64,000 nt of DNA from Geomonas diazotrophica (GCF_018919385.1 NZ_JAHLMF010000003.1:206001-270000); one strand, 5' to 3'; positions 33,002 through 41,475 are shown, numbered from the stretch's first letter. A program made the numbers and translations. Notes: generated by a model from the letters alone, not told the origin.

Positions 33002-33442
33002 ATGCAGGTTGTTGCAGCGATCTACCGTCTGGCCATCTCCCTCTGGCTCGGAGGGGCCGCCCTCTTCACCTTCGTGCTCACACCGATCCTGTTCCGCTCC
33101 GAGAGCCGGGACGTCGCGGCTCGCATTGTGGGGCTCTTTTTCCCAGGCTACTTCCGCTGGGGTGTCGCCTGCGGCGTCATCGCTATCATCTGCCGCGTGG
33201 TCATGGCCGGCAAGGGTACGGTCCTCGCGGCCGCCATCATCGCCGTCATGCTGACGCTCTCCTCGATTCAGGCCTTCTACATCGAGCCGAAGGCCGCCGA
33301 GATCAAGAAGCAGATCCCTTCATTTGAAACGACCCCGAAGGAAGATCCCATGCGCCGCCAGTTCTCCAAGCTGCACGGTGTCTCCGCCGTCTGCAACCTC
33401 TCGGTGATCGCCGGCGGGGTCGTCCTCGTCATACTGCTCTAG
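33002..33442 (+). CDS. DUF4149 membrane protein
   Basis: The 146-residue protein has four hydrophobic segments (about 5-28, 48-66, 68-85, 122-144). It shows the DUF4149 pattern RLAISLWLGGAALFTFVLTPILF at the N-terminus and FSKLHGVSAVCNL near residue 118. The family relates to TMEM205; no function is known. A near-perfect AAGGAGGAA ribosome binding site precedes the ATG. Confidence 0.82.
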   Translation: MQVVAAIYRLAISLWLGGAALFTFVLTPILFRSESRDVAARIVGLFFPGYFRWGVACGVIAIICRVVMAGKGTVLAAAIIAVMLTLSSIQAFYIEPKAAEIKKQIPSFETTPKEDPMRRQFSKLHGVSAVCNLSVIAGGVVLVILL

Positions 33443-33467
33443 CCGCTGTCCTCGCTCGCCGTCACTT

Positions 33468-33486
33468 CCTCCCCACGAAGGGGAGG
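33468..33486. repeat. CCTCCCC-GGGGAGG hairpin
   Basis: A 7-bp perfect stem with an ACGAA(G) loop lies between the DUF4149 gene and the amidohydrolase, followed by further G-rich sequence (33487-33500). It is another member of the G/C-block palindromes seen at 32838 and 36200. No T-tract makes it a clear terminator. Confidence 0.6.
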
Positions 33487-33582
33487 GGGGCGGGGAGGGG
33501 TACGCCAACTCTCATGAAGCATTCAGGTTTACAAAGCCTCTTTCGCTGTGCTAGTAATGAGAAAAAAATTGCGGAGAAGCTC

Positions 33583-34434
33583 ATGGATTTTACCGTTGCC
33601 CTGGCCCAGATAAAGCCTAAGCTGGGCTGCCTGGACGACAACATGGCCCTCGCCGAGGCCGCCATCGAGAAGGGTGTCGCCGCCGGCGCCGACCTGGTCG
33701 TATTCCCCGAGTTGGCCCTCACCGGCTACTTCCTGAAGGACTTGGTGCCCGAAGTCGCGCTGCGCCTGGATTCTCCCCAGATGGAGAAGCTGAAGAAACT
33801 TTCCGAGCGCATCTCGATAGCCATCGGCTTCGTCGAGGTGTCGACCGATTTCCGTTTCTTCAACTCCGCGGTCTACCTCGAGGGGGGCGAGATACGCCAC
33901 GTGCACCGCAAGGTCTATCTGCCGACCTACGGCCTCTTCGACGAGCAGCGCTACATGGCCCGCGGGGAACGCTTCCGCGCCTTCGACACCCGCTTTGGCC
34001 GCATCGGGATGCTGATCTGCGAGGACATGTGGCACCTCTCCGCCCCCTACATCCTGGCGATGGACGGCGCCATGACCCTGATCTGCCTCTCCTCCAGCCC
34101 CGGCCGCGGGGTGACCGAGTCCGAGGGGCTGGGCTCCGCTGCCGCATGGCAGAAGCTGACCACCACGACCGCCATGTTCCTCAACTGCCGGGTCTTTTAC
34201 TGCAACCGCGTCGGCTACGAGGACGGTATCAACTTCTGGGGGGGCTCCGAGGCGATCTCTCCCTCCGGCGAGATGACCGACCGGGGCGCGATCCTCGAAG
34301 AGGACTTCGTGCTGGCCAAGGTGGATGGCGGCGCCCTCAGGCGCGAGCGGATCTTCTCCCCGATGATGCGGGACGAGAACCTAGCCATCACCGTGAAAGA
34401 GTTAAAACGCATCGACAGGGAGAAAGGCTGCTAA
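33583..34434 (+). CDS. Nitrilase-family glutaminase subunit, probably of NAD synthetase
   Basis: The 283-residue carbon-nitrogen hydrolase has the Glu-Lys-Cys triad: Glu43 in [11 protein letters not shown], Lys110 in [14 protein letters not shown], Cys146 in [15 protein letters not shown]. The CEDMW form is typical of the amidase domain of glutamine-dependent NAD synthetases. It overlaps nadE by 1 nt, so it probably supplies ammonia to NadE as a separate chain. The ATG at 33583 follows GGAGAAG; the upstream start at 33514 adds a non-family extension. Confidence 0.9.
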   Translation: MDFTVALAQIKPKLGCLDDNMALAEAAIEKGVAAGADLVVFPELALTGYFLKDLVPEVALRLDSPQMEKLKKLSERISIAIGFVEVSTDFRFFNSAVYLEGGEIRHVHRKVYLPTYGLFDEQRYMARGERFRAFDTRFGRIGMLICEDMWHLSAPYILAMDGAMTLICLSSSPGRGVTESEGLGSAAAWQKLTTTTAMFLNCRVFYCNRVGYEDGINFWGGSEAISPSGEMTDRGAILEEDFVLAKVDGGALRRERIFSPMMRDENLAITVKELKRIDREKGC

Positions 34435-35255
34435 TGGGCGGGTTGACTGTAAATACGAAGCTGTTGCGCCAGATCCTGGTCGGGTTCGTGCGCGACGAGG
34501 TGTACAAGGTCGGCGTGCGCAAGGGGGTGCTCGGGCTCTCCGGCGGGATCGACTCAGCGCTGGTCGCCTACATCGCGGCCGAGGCGCTCGGGCCCGAGAA
34601 CGTGCATGCCTACTGCATGCCGTACCGGACCAGCAACCCCGAGAGCGAGGCCCACGCCAGGCTGGTCGCCGAGAGCCTGGGGATAAACTTCAAGGTCATC
34701 GAGATCACCCCGATGATCGACGCGTACTTCACCCTGACCCCGGATGCCGACAACATGCGGCGCGGCAACAAGATGGCCCGCGAGCGCATGACCATCCTGT
34801 ACGACCATTCCGCGGCCGTCGGCGGGCTCGTGCTCGGGACCAGCAACAAGACCGAGTTGCTTCTTGGGTACGGCACGCTGCACGGCGACATGGCGAGCGC
34901 GCTGAACCCGATCGGGGACATCTACAAGAGCCAGGTCTGGGCGCTTTCCGAGGCGATGGAGGTGCCGCGCGAGGTGATCGAGAAGAAGCCCTCCGCCGAC
35001 CTCTGGGCCGGGCAGACCGACGAGCAGGAGTTGGGCTTCACCTACCGGGAGGCCGACGAACTCCTGTACCGGATGGTGGACCAGCGCATGAGCCGGGAGG
35101 AGCTGGTGGCCGCCGGTTTCGACGCGCAGTTCATCGACAACGTGCACAAGAAGGTGCAGGGGTCGCACTTCAAGCGCCGTCTCCCCATCATCGCCAAGGT
35201 CTCCAACCGCACCATCGATCGTGACTTCCGCTACGCGCGGGATTGGGGGAAATAG
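34434..35255 (+). CDS. nadE: NAD+ synthetase, synthetase subunit
   Basis: The 273-residue PP-loop enzyme has [12 protein letters not shown] (SGGIDS at 36-41), [31 protein letters not shown], and [19 protein letters not shown]. It adenylates deamido-NAD and amidates it with ammonia. It starts at the ATG sharing one base with the previous stop (TAATG). The much longer in-frame ORF from 34029 lies inside the amidase gene and is false. No glutaminase domain is fused, so the upstream gene fills that role. Confidence 0.95.
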   Translation: MGGLTVNTKLLRQILVGFVRDEVYKVGVRKGVLGLSGGIDSALVAYIAAEALGPENVHAYCMPYRTSNPESEAHARLVAESLGINFKVIEITPMIDAYFTLTPDADNMRRGNKMARERMTILYDHSAAVGGLVLGTSNKTELLLGYGTLHGDMASALNPIGDIYKSQVWALSEAMEVPREVIEKKPSADLWAGQTDEQELGFTYREADELLYRMVDQRMSREELVAAGFDAQFIDNVHKKVQGSHFKRRLPIIAKVSNRTIDRDFRYARDWGK

Positions 35256-35261
35256 AACCTA

Positions 35262-35340
35262 TTCTACGTTCTACGTTCTATGTTCTACGTAAACCCGAGA
35301 GGCTTTAAACACAGAACATAGAACGTAGAACATAGAACGG
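35262..35340. repeat. Palindrome built of four 7-nt units per arm
   Basis: The left arm is TTCTACG, TTCTACG, TTCTATG, TTCTACG (35262-35289). The right arm is AGAACAT, AGAACGT, AGAACAT, AGAACGG (35313-35340), its near complement. A short loop with an inner TAAACC/GG-TTTA pairing lies between. It separates nadE from rsmI and runs up to 12 nt before the rsmI start. Confidence 0.9.
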
Positions 35341-35352
35341 CTTCTTGCCGTT
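35336..35352 (+). promoter_or_regulatory. Hairpin abutting the rsmI start codon
   Basis: AACGGC-ttctt-GCCGTT ends at the base before the rsmI ATG, and no Shine-Dalgarno sequence is present. In the mRNA this stem would occupy the ribosome landing site. A regulatory role is inference from position only. Confidence 0.5.
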
Positions 35353-36183
35353 ATGCCCGGAACTCTTTACATAGTAGCCACGCCGATCGGCAACCTCGAG
35401 GACATCACGCTGCGCGCCTTGCGCATCCTCAAGGAGGTCGACCTGGTCGCCGCCGAGGACACGCGCCACTCGCGCAAGCTCCTCACCCACTTCGGCATCT
35501 CCAAGCCGCTCACCTCCTATTTCGACCACAACAAGGAACTGAAGGGGGACCAGATCCTGGACCGGCTGCGCGAGGGGCTAAGCGTCGCCTTGATCACGGA
35601 CGCGGGCACTCCCTGCATCTCCGACCCCGGCTATCAGCTCGTGCGCGACGCGGTGGCCTGCGGCATCTCGGTGGTTCCCATTCCCGGCGCCTGCGCCGCC
35701 ATCACCGCGCTCTCCGCCTCGGGCCTTCCCACCGACTACTTCAGCTTCGCCGGCTTCCTTCCCAACAAGCAGGGGAAGAGGCGCGAGAGGCTGCAGGCGC
35801 TCGCTGGGGAGCGGGCCGTGCTGATCTTCTATGAATCTCCCAAGCGCCTGCTGGCGACCCTCGAGGACATGCTGGAGACGCTCGGCGACCGCGAGGTGGT
35901 GGTGGCGCGGGAGCTGACCAAGATGTTCGAGGAGTTTCTGCGTGGCACCCTCTCGGGGCTCATCGAAGAGGTGCGCGGGCGGGAGGTCCGGGGCGAGGTC
36001 GCCATACTGGTGACCCCCGCGCAGGAGCCGGAGTCGAATGCCGGCCCGGGGATGGAGGAGTTGCTGCAAAAGTACCTGGCGTCGGACGAGATGTCCCTGA
36101 AGGATGCGGTGAAGCGGGTGACTCTGGAAACCGGGCTCCACAAGAGCGCGGTCTACGCGGAGGCGCTGAGGATCAAGGGGTAG
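35353..36183 (+). CDS. rsmI: 16S rRNA (cytidine(1402)-2'-O)-methyltransferase RsmI
   Basis: The 276-residue tetrapyrrole-methylase-fold enzyme begins GTLYIVATPIGNLEDITLRAL. It contains AEDTRHSRKLL, ITDAGTPCISDPGYQLV and FYESPKRLLATLEDM, all RsmI hallmarks. It 2'-O-methylates C1402 in 16S rRNA. The ATG at 35353 is the only start that keeps the N-terminal motif, although it has no ribosome binding site and directly follows a hairpin. Confidence 0.96.
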   Translation: MPGTLYIVATPIGNLEDITLRALRILKEVDLVAAEDTRHSRKLLTHFGISKPLTSYFDHNKELKGDQILDRLREGLSVALITDAGTPCISDPGYQLVRDAVACGISVVPIPGACAAITALSASGLPTDYFSFAGFLPNKQGKRRERLQALAGERAVLIFYESPKRLLATLEDMLETLGDREVVVARELTKMFEEFLRGTLSGLIEEVRGREVRGEVAILVTPAQEPESNAGPGMEELLQKYLASDEMSLKDAVKRVTLETGLHKSAVYAEALRIKG

Positions 36184-36199
36184 GTAGGATGAGCGGCAA

Positions 36200-36335
36200 G
36201 CCTTCCTCCCTCTCCCTCCGGGAGAGGGGCGGGGTGAGGGGCCTCTTTCTCTGCGGAGAAGGCTGGGCCGAAACGGCATCTCCCTCACCCGGCCTTCGCC
36301 CCCCCTCTCCCGGTGGGCGAGGGTGCAAGGGGTGA
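36200..36335. repeat. Nested CCCTCTCCC/GGGTGAGGG palindrome
   Basis: Local hairpin CCTCTCCC-tcc-GGGAGAGG (about 36208-36226) and GGGGCGGGGTGAGGG on the left pair with CCCTCACCC and CCCTCTCCC on the right (about 36282-36312). The gap 36184-36386 has no ORF. The element precedes the bidirectional-looking terminator at 36350. Confidence 0.75.
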
Positions 36336-36349
36336 ACCTTAACAAACGA

Positions 36350-36386
36350 GATGGGGCGAACGGTGATTCGCCCCATCTTTTTTTTT
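36350..36386 (+). terminator. Intrinsic terminator between rsmI and csaA
   Basis: A perfect 11-bp stem GATGGGGCGAA/TTCGCCCCATC with a 6-nt loop is followed by a T-rich run of nine or more. It ends plus-strand transcription after rsmI. It directly abuts the stop of the convergent csaA, so it may also limit read-through from that side. Confidence 0.93.
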
Positions 36387-36722
36387 CTAGCAGAGTCGGC
36401 TGCCGTTGGGGACCGGGCGCTCCGGGGCGGCGAGCACGATGTCGCCGTTATCGTCTGCAAACCCGGTGATGAGCACCTCGGAGAAGAAGCGCCCGATCTG
36501 CTTTCTGGGGAAGTTGCACACCCCGAGCACCTGCCTCCCCACCAGCTCCTCACGCGTGTAGTGCTTCGTGATCTGGGCGCTCGACCTTCTCACCCCGGCC
36601 TCGCCGAAATCGACCACCAGCTTGTAGGCGGGCTTTCTCGCCTCGGGGAATTCCTCCACCTCCAGCACGGTTCCCACCCTGATCTCCACCTGCTCGAAAT
36701 CGTTCCAGGTTATCTCTGCCAT
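36387..36722 (-). CDS. csaA: CsaA-type tRNA-binding protein
   Basis: The 111-residue OB-fold protein has the CsaA/Arc1p-like pattern: FEQVEIRVGTVLEVEEFPEARKPAYKL, then RSSAQITKHYTREEL and GVCNFPRKQIGRFFSEVLITGF. CsaA was described as an export-linked chaperone and binds tRNA; its cellular role is uncertain. It begins 1 nt after the threonine aldolase gene ends, so they are co-transcribed. Confidence 0.93.
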   Translation of the reverse strand: MAEITWNDFEQVEIRVGTVLEVEEFPEARKPAYKLVVDFGEAGVRRSSAQITKHYTREELVGRQVLGVCNFPRKQIGRFFSEVLITGFADDNGDIVLAAPERPVPNGSRLC

Positions 36723-36723
36723 G

Positions 36724-37743
36724 TCAGTTGCCCCTGCTCGCGAAGAAGCGCTTGAAGGCTGATACGGTGCGCTCCACGCCGGCGCCGTCCACGTCCAGGT
36801 GGGTGACCAAGCGGATCACCTCGCCTCCCCCGATCAGGATCCCCTCGGCGGCCAGGGCCTTGCACAGTTGCGGGGCGGTTCCCGCCGGGGGGGTGACGAA
36901 GAGGATGTTGGTGCGCGCCGGGGTCACCAGGAGCTCGTCGATGTGACCCAGCCCGCTGGAGAGGAGCTCCGCGTTCTCGTGGTCCTTTGCCAGCCGTTCC
37001 ACGTTGTGCTGCAGGGCGTGGATGCCCGCTGCCGCCAGGATCCCCGCCTGCCTCATGCCTCCGCCGGCCACCTTGCGCCAGCGGTGTGCCCGCCCGATCA
37101 GCTCGGCGCTGCCGCAAAGGACGGAGCCGACCGGCGCGCCGAGCCCCTTGGAAAGGCAGACCGACACGGAATCGAAATGCCGGGCGATCTCCCCCACCGG
37201 AACCCCGAGATAGACCGCGGCGTTGAAGACGCGTGCGCCGTCCAGGTGCATGGCGAGCCCCAATTCACTGGCCACGCCGGCCGCTTCCTCGAGGTAGGGG
37301 AGGGGGAGCACCCGTCCCCCCTGGGTGTTCTCCAGGCAAAGGAGTCGGGTCACGGCGTGGTGATGGTCCGCCGGCTTGACGGCGCGGCGCACCCGGTCCA
37401 GGCTCAGCGTCCCGTCTTCCTCGAAGTCCAGGGGCTGGGGCTGGACGCCGCCGAAGATGGCGCCCCCCCCGCCTTCCCAGCGGTAGATATGGGCGTCCTG
37501 CCCGGCGATGTACTCGTCGCCGCGCCCGCAGTGGGAAAGGAGCGCGGTCAGGTTGCTCATGGTGCCGCTGGGGACGAAGATGGCCTTCTCCTTGCCAAGG
37601 AGCTCGGCCGCCATCGCCTCCAGCCTGTTCACCGTCGGGTCCTCTCCGTAAACGTCGTCGCCCACCTCGGCGGCTGCCATCACGCGGCGCATGGCCTCCG
37701 ACGGGCGTGTTACCGTGTCGCTTCTCAGGTCTACTGTCTTCAT
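36724..37743 (-). CDS. ltaE: Low-specificity L-threonine aldolase
   Basis: The 339-residue fold-type I PLP enzyme starts MKTVDLRSDTVTRPSEAMRR. It has VGDDVYGEDPTVNRLE, HLDGARVFNAAVYLG, and the PLP-lysine segment SVCLSKGLGAPVGS. It splits threonine into glycine and acetaldehyde. The ATG at 37743 follows AGAGGAGCAG; an upstream in-frame start at 37788 is less likely. It lies 76 nt downstream of pgi on the minus strand. Confidence 0.93.
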   Translation of the reverse strand: MKTVDLRSDTVTRPSEAMRRVMAAAEVGDDVYGEDPTVNRLEAMAAELLGKEKAIFVPSGTMSNLTALLSHCGRGDEYIAGQDAHIYRWEGGGGAIFGGVQPQPLDFEEDGTLSLDRVRRAVKPADHHHAVTRLLCLENTQGGRVLPLPYLEEAAGVASELGLAMHLDGARVFNAAVYLGVPVGEIARHFDSVSVCLSKGLGAPVGSVLCGSAELIGRAHRWRKVAGGGMRQAGILAAAGIHALQHNVERLAKDHENAELLSSGLGHIDELLVTPARTNILFVTPPAGTAPQLCKALAAEGILIGGGEVIRLVTHLDVDGAGVERTVSAFKRFFASRGN

Positions 37744-37819
37744 CTGCTCCTCTGCGTCTGGCTTATTGGAGGTCCACCGTTTTTCCACTCTTCGTTTCTG
37801 CGTTAGGGGTTGCGGCTAT

Positions 37820-39409
37820 TTATTCGGCGCGGAACCTGTTCTCCCAGACCTTGTCCCCGGGGGTGACGCCGACCCCGTGGGCGGGGTTGGCGGCCAGGTG
37901 CCGCAGAATGATGAACACGGTCTCGACTTCTTCCGGACGTGCCAGGGTCATGGCCATGTCCGTGCAGGTGAAGTCGCGGTTGGGCTGGCGCCGCAGCATC
38001 TCCAGGATCTCCCCCTGCAGCTTCAGCACGCTGCCGGCGGCCTTCTTGCCCGCCTCCACCCCCGGCTGGTGGTACGCGTTCACGTTGATGAGCGACGCGT
38101 ACAGGCCGACTGCCCGCTCGTAGAGCGCGATCAGCGCGCCGACGGTCGCGGGAGAGATTTCGCGGACGGTGATAGTAACCGATTCGCGCTCCTTTTCATA
38201 GAGGGCAGACCTGGTTCCCTGGAAAAAGCCGGAGAGGTAGTCTCCCGAGGTGGCTCCCGGCTCGACCAGCATGGACGCCCCTTCCCGGTCCTTAAGTATC
38301 TCGATGAAGGTGACGAAGAAGTTGGGAACCCCTTCGCGCAGCTGCTGCACGTAGGCGTGCTGGTCGGTGGAGCCCTTGTTGCCGTAAACCGTGATTCCCT
38401 GCAGCACCCTGTTCCCGTCCCGGTCCAGTTCCTTGCCGAGCGACTCCATGATGAGCTGCTGCAGGTAGCGGGAAAAAAGGATCAGCCGGTCTTTGTAGGG
38501 GAGGAGCACCATGTCGCGCTTCCCCTTGCCGCCGGTGGCGTGGAACCAGGAAAGGGCGAGCAGCGCCGCGGGGTTCTCCCTCGTCACGCGGCTGCGGGTC
38601 GCCTGGTCGCAGCTCCTCGCGCCGGCCAGGAGCTGGTCTATGTCGATCCCCTGCAGCGCTGCCGGGAGGAGGCCGACCGCCGAGGTCACCGAGGTGCGGC
38701 CGCCGACCCAGTCCCACATGGGGAGCATGCCCAGCCACCCCTCCTGCGAGGCGGTGCGGTCGAGCTCGCTGTCACTGCCGGTCACGGCGACCGCGTGGCC
38801 CGCGAAATTAAGTCCGGCCTTCTCGAACGCCTGGCGCGCCTCCAGCATGCCGTTGCGGGTCTCCTTGGTGCCGCCGCTTTTGGAGATCACCACGGCCAGC
38901 GTCCGTGGGAGCCCCGTGCCGATCTCGGCCAGCACCTTGTCCATCCCGTCGGGATCGGTGTTGTCGAAGAAAAACACTTTCATGCGGTCCTTTGCCCCCC
39001 CGAGGCTGTCCGCCACGAACTGGGGGCCGAGGGCGGAGCCGCCGATCCCGACGATCAACAGGTTCTCGAAGCGGTGTCCGTCGGGAGCCGCGATGTTGCC
39101 CTGGTGCACGGAGGAGGCGAAGGCCTTCACCGAGGCGAGCGTGGCCTGGATCTCCTCGGCGAGTTCCGGTGTCGGCGCCAGTTCCGGCGCCCTGAGCCAG
39201 TAGTGCCCCACCATGCGCTGCTCGTCGGGGTTCGCCACCGCCCCCGCTTCCAGTTCGGCCATTTCCTCGAAGGCCTTCTGCAGGCGCGGTTCCATCTCCT
39301 CCAGATAGGAGTCGGGAAAGTTCATGCGGCTGGTATCGACGGTTAGGTCCAGTTCGGAATGGTGGTAGAGCCGGTTCTTGTAGCGCTCCCAAAGCTGCAG
39401 CTTTTGCAT
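37820..39409 (-). CDS. pgi: Glucose-6-phosphate isomerase
   Basis: The 529-residue protein has the two SIS domains of phosphoglucose isomerase: [19 protein letters not shown] near residue 120, [12 protein letters not shown] near 180, [11 protein letters not shown] near 355 and a C-terminal [16 protein letters not shown]. It interconverts glucose-6- and fructose-6-phosphate and so links glycolysis or gluconeogenesis to the glycogen genes further right. The ATG at 39409 follows CAGGAGGGT. A longer in-frame ORF to 39475 covers promoter sequence. Confidence 0.96.
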   Translation of the reverse strand: MQKLQLWERYKNRLYHHSELDLTVDTSRMNFPDSYLEEMEPRLQKAFEEMAELEAGAVANPDEQRMVGHYWLRAPELAPTPELAEEIQATLASVKAFASSVHQGNIAAPDGHRFENLLIVGIGGSALGPQFVADSLGGAKDRMKVFFFDNTDPDGMDKVLAEIGTGLPRTLAVVISKSGGTKETRNGMLEARQAFEKAGLNFAGHAVAVTGSDSELDRTASQEGWLGMLPMWDWVGGRTSVTSAVGLLPAALQGIDIDQLLAGARSCDQATRSRVTRENPAALLALSWFHATGGKGKRDMVLLPYKDRLILFSRYLQQLIMESLGKELDRDGNRVLQGITVYGNKGSTDQHAYVQQLREGVPNFFVTFIEILKDREGASMLVEPGATSGDYLSGFFQGTRSALYEKERESVTITVREISPATVGALIALYERAVGLYASLINVNAYHQPGVEAGKKAAGSVLKLQGEILEMLRRQPNRDFTCTDMAMTLARPEEVETVFIILRHLAANPAHGVGVTPGDKVWENRFRAE

Positions 39410-39465
39410 GTACCCTCCTGCTTTGATTAGGGTGTTGCCCGCTTCGTTCTCATGTGTGTCGGGGC

Positions 39466-39493
39466 ATGATAACACAGATTAAATTTTATTCAA
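39466..39493 (-). promoter_or_regulatory. Predicted sigma-70 promoter of pgi
   Basis: On the minus strand TTGAAT (39488-39493) is 16 bp from TATCAT (39466-39471, five of six matches). It would give a leader of about 50 nt before the pgi ribosome binding site. Confidence 0.6.
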
Positions 39494-39776
39494 GTACGAG
39501 GGCGGGCGGCGCTTGGGGGGGGAGGGACCTCCCACGCGAGGTATTATATTGCACAGCCGGAGTGGTCGATGTGCAACATGTGAACAAGGTTTTCAGCAGA
39601 GCGCCGGGGCGGCCGTTGCCGCCTCGGGGGTGGAGTCGCGCAGAATCCGGCACTTGGCGCACCAAGGCGTCGGCCCGCGGAATTGGTACGGCAGTTGAAT
39701 CGGAAAGGGTGCCATCAAGAAGAACAGGGAGCGCGGTCCGGGCTCCTGATTCGATACCGCGACTGGGAGGTGGGAC
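39494..39776. other. Gene-free divergent intergenic region with a TTGCACA inverted repeat
   Basis: No ORF with believable codon use fills this stretch. It contains TATATT (39545-39550) and a 7-bp inverted repeat TTGCACA (39549-39555) / TGTGCAA (39570-39576) with 14 nt between arms, which could be an operator. The GC-rich remainder up to 39760 is unexplained. GGAGGTGGG just before 39777 is the ribosome binding site of the next gene. Confidence 0.5.
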
Positions 39777-40247
39777 ATGGTTAGCAATCATAGAGGGGCC
39801 TGTACGGCGGGAGACGGGTTCGGCGCGATGGAGGTGGTGCTGGTCAAACGGCAACAGCCTCCTGACGCGCAACGTGTCGCCGTGGTGTTGACCGTGGCCT
39901 ACGATCCGGATGTCTGGCGGCTGGTGAACGAGGATATGGACGAGATCGCATCCAACTTGATGAGGGTGAGAAACATGAACAAGGACAGCAAAATGCACGT
40001 CGACGAGAGCGCACAGCTCTTCCAGAGAAGCCTGCAACCGTTTTTCGCCCTGATCTCGGCGACCTCGAAGGAGCACGTCATGGACAAACTCTCGGTCTCG
40101 CTCAGGAAGGCGCTGCTGCTCATGGCCATGGAGCGCTACGGCTGTAACCGGGAGAAAATGTGCCGGGCCCTGGGGTTGACCAAGGCGAAACTCGAAAAGG
40201 AAATGAAGCTCTGCGGCCTGGTGAACCAGGAACAGCGCGCAGCCTGA
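39777..40247 (+). CDS. Small protein with a Fis-type helix-turn-helix
   Basis: The 156-residue protein has no clear N-terminal family. Residues about 115-150 (KALLLMAMERYGCNREKMCRALGLTKAKLEKEMK) resemble the HTH_8/Fis helix-turn-helix, with the AL.MAMER..CNR pattern seen at the end of sigma-54 activators. The ATG at 39777 follows GGAGGTGGGAC; the first 17 codons look atypical, so an ATG at 39828 remains possible. A strong terminator follows. It may be a stand-alone DNA-binding regulator; the target is unknown. Confidence 0.7.
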   Translation: MVSNHRGACTAGDGFGAMEVVLVKRQQPPDAQRVAVVLTVAYDPDVWRLVNEDMDEIASNLMRVRNMNKDSKMHVDESAQLFQRSLQPFFALISATSKEHVMDKLSVSLRKALLLMAMERYGCNREKMCRALGLTKAKLEKEMKLCGLVNQEQRAA

Positions 40248-40254
40248 ACGAAGG

Positions 40255-40285
40255 GGGCGGGACCGTCCCGGTCCCGCCCTTTCTT
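40255..40285 (+). terminator. Intrinsic terminator after the Fis-like gene
   Basis: A 10-bp perfect stem GGGCGGGACC/GGTCCCGCCC with a 5-nt loop is followed by TTTCTT, 8 nt after the stop at 40247. Confidence 0.9.
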
Positions 40286-40422
40286 CGCCGTCTCCGCACC
40301 CCCCTCCCCGCCCGTTTTCCCTGCTTCCGCCTCATCTTTGCAGACGAAATGCCTTGAATAATGAATACGGATTTGTTAGAGTGCTGCGTCGTTTCCCATT
40401 AAAATTTCCAGCCCGGCTGGTG

Positions 40423-40450
40423 CAAAAAAACGGCGCGATTTCGTGCCGTT
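40423..40450 (-). terminator. Terminator-like hairpin reading on the minus strand
   Basis: On the minus strand, ACGGCACGA pairs with TCGCGCCGT (one G-U pair) and is followed by seven T residues. No minus-strand gene ends here; the flanking genes are both plus. On the plus strand it is preceded by the A-tract and followed by TAATATTTTC, so it may also stop plus transcripts weakly. The rest of the 40248-40506 gap has no gene I can support. Confidence 0.6.
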
Positions 40451-40506
40451 AATATTTTCTAAGTGTAAGACAGCCCTAGTGCGAGTCGCAGAACCGAGGC
40501 CTTATT

Positions 40507-41475
40507 ATGGATGCAGCGCTTGCCCTGATCGGGGAAGATCTAAAAAACGTGGAACTGCAGTTCAAGAAGGATCTGCAGTCGGATGTCCCGCTCATTCGCA
40601 AGGTGGGCGAGTACGTGCTTTCCAGCGGCGGGAAGAGGATACGCCCGGCGCTGGTGCTTCTGGCGGCCAAGCTCTGTGGCTACCAGGGGAGCCGCAGCGT
40701 GCCGCTTGCCAGCGTGGTGGAATTCATCCACACCGCCACCCTTTTGCATGACGACGTTGTGGACAACGCCAACCTGCGCCGCGGCCTGGCCTCCGCCAAC
40801 ACCCTCTGGGGGAACGAAGCCTCGGTTCTCGTCGGCGACTTCCTCTTCTCCAAGTCCTTCTCGCTCATGGTGACCGACGGCGACCTGGGCATCCTCAAGG
40901 TACTCGCCGACGCCACCACCATGATCGCGGAAGGGGAAGTGCTGCAGCTGGTCTGCACCAGTGACCTGGAGATCACTGTGGAGCGCTACATCGAAGTGGT
41001 GCGCAGCAAGACCGCCATCCTGCTGTCGGCGGCCTGCGAGGTCGGCGCCATCCTCGGCGGCGTGGATCCGGAACTCAGGCAGGCGGTTGCGGACTACGGC
41101 ATGGACCTCGGCATAGCCTTCCAGCTCATGGACGACACCCTGGACTACACCGCCAGCGAGGAGCAGTTCGGCAAGAGCATCGGGCATGACCTCGAGGAGG
41201 GGAAGATCACGCTGCCCTTGATCCATACCCTGAAGCAGTGCAGCGAGGCGGAGCGCGATTTCATCGCTTCGGTCGTGGAGAAGGACCTGCTCTCGGACGA
41301 GGACTTCGGCCAGGTGCTGGCCTTGGTGCAACGCTACGGCGGCATCGAGCACACCGTCGCCTCGGCCGGGGAGCATGTCGCCCTTTGCAAGAAACACCTG
41401 GAGAAATTCCCGGCCTCGGTCGCCAGGGAGGCCCTTGCCGACCTTGCCGACTACGTGGTTACCCGGGTCAAATAA
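40507..41475 (+). CDS. ispB: Polyprenyl diphosphate synthase (octaprenyl type)
   Basis: The 322-residue all-helical prenyltransferase has the first aspartate-rich motif DDVVD (82-86) in LLHDDVVDNANLRRG, GGKRIRPAL near 41, and the second motif in FQLMDDTLDYTAS near 212. It extends FPP with IPP to a long all-trans chain, most likely for menaquinone side chains. The chain length cannot be fixed from sequence. CGAGG upstream of the ATG is a weak ribosome binding site. A terminator follows at 41563. Confidence 0.93.
   Translation: MDAALALIGEDLKNVELQFKKDLQSDVPLIRKVGEYVLSSGGKRIRPALVLLAAKLCGYQGSRSVPLASVVEFIHTATLLHDDVVDNANLRRGLASANTLWGNEASVLVGDFLFSKSFSLMVTDGDLGILKVLADATTMIAEGEVLQLVCTSDLEITVERYIEVVRSKTAILLSAACEVGAILGGVDPELRQAVADYGMDLGIAFQLMDDTLDYTASEEQFGKSIGHDLEEGKITLPLIHTLKQCSEAERDFIASVVEKDLLSDEDFGQVLALVQRYGGIEHTVASAGEHVALCKKHLEKFPASVAREALADLADYVVTRVK

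Noticed and set aside
36799..39346. Long plus-strand ORFs opposite threonine aldolase and pgi
   Set aside because: They are shadows of well-defined minus-strand genes in high-GC DNA and their translations are low-complexity.
39486..40076. 196-codon minus-strand ORF opposite the Fis-like gene
   Set aside because: It is antisense to a plus-strand gene with a good ribosome binding site and terminator, and its protein has no domain.
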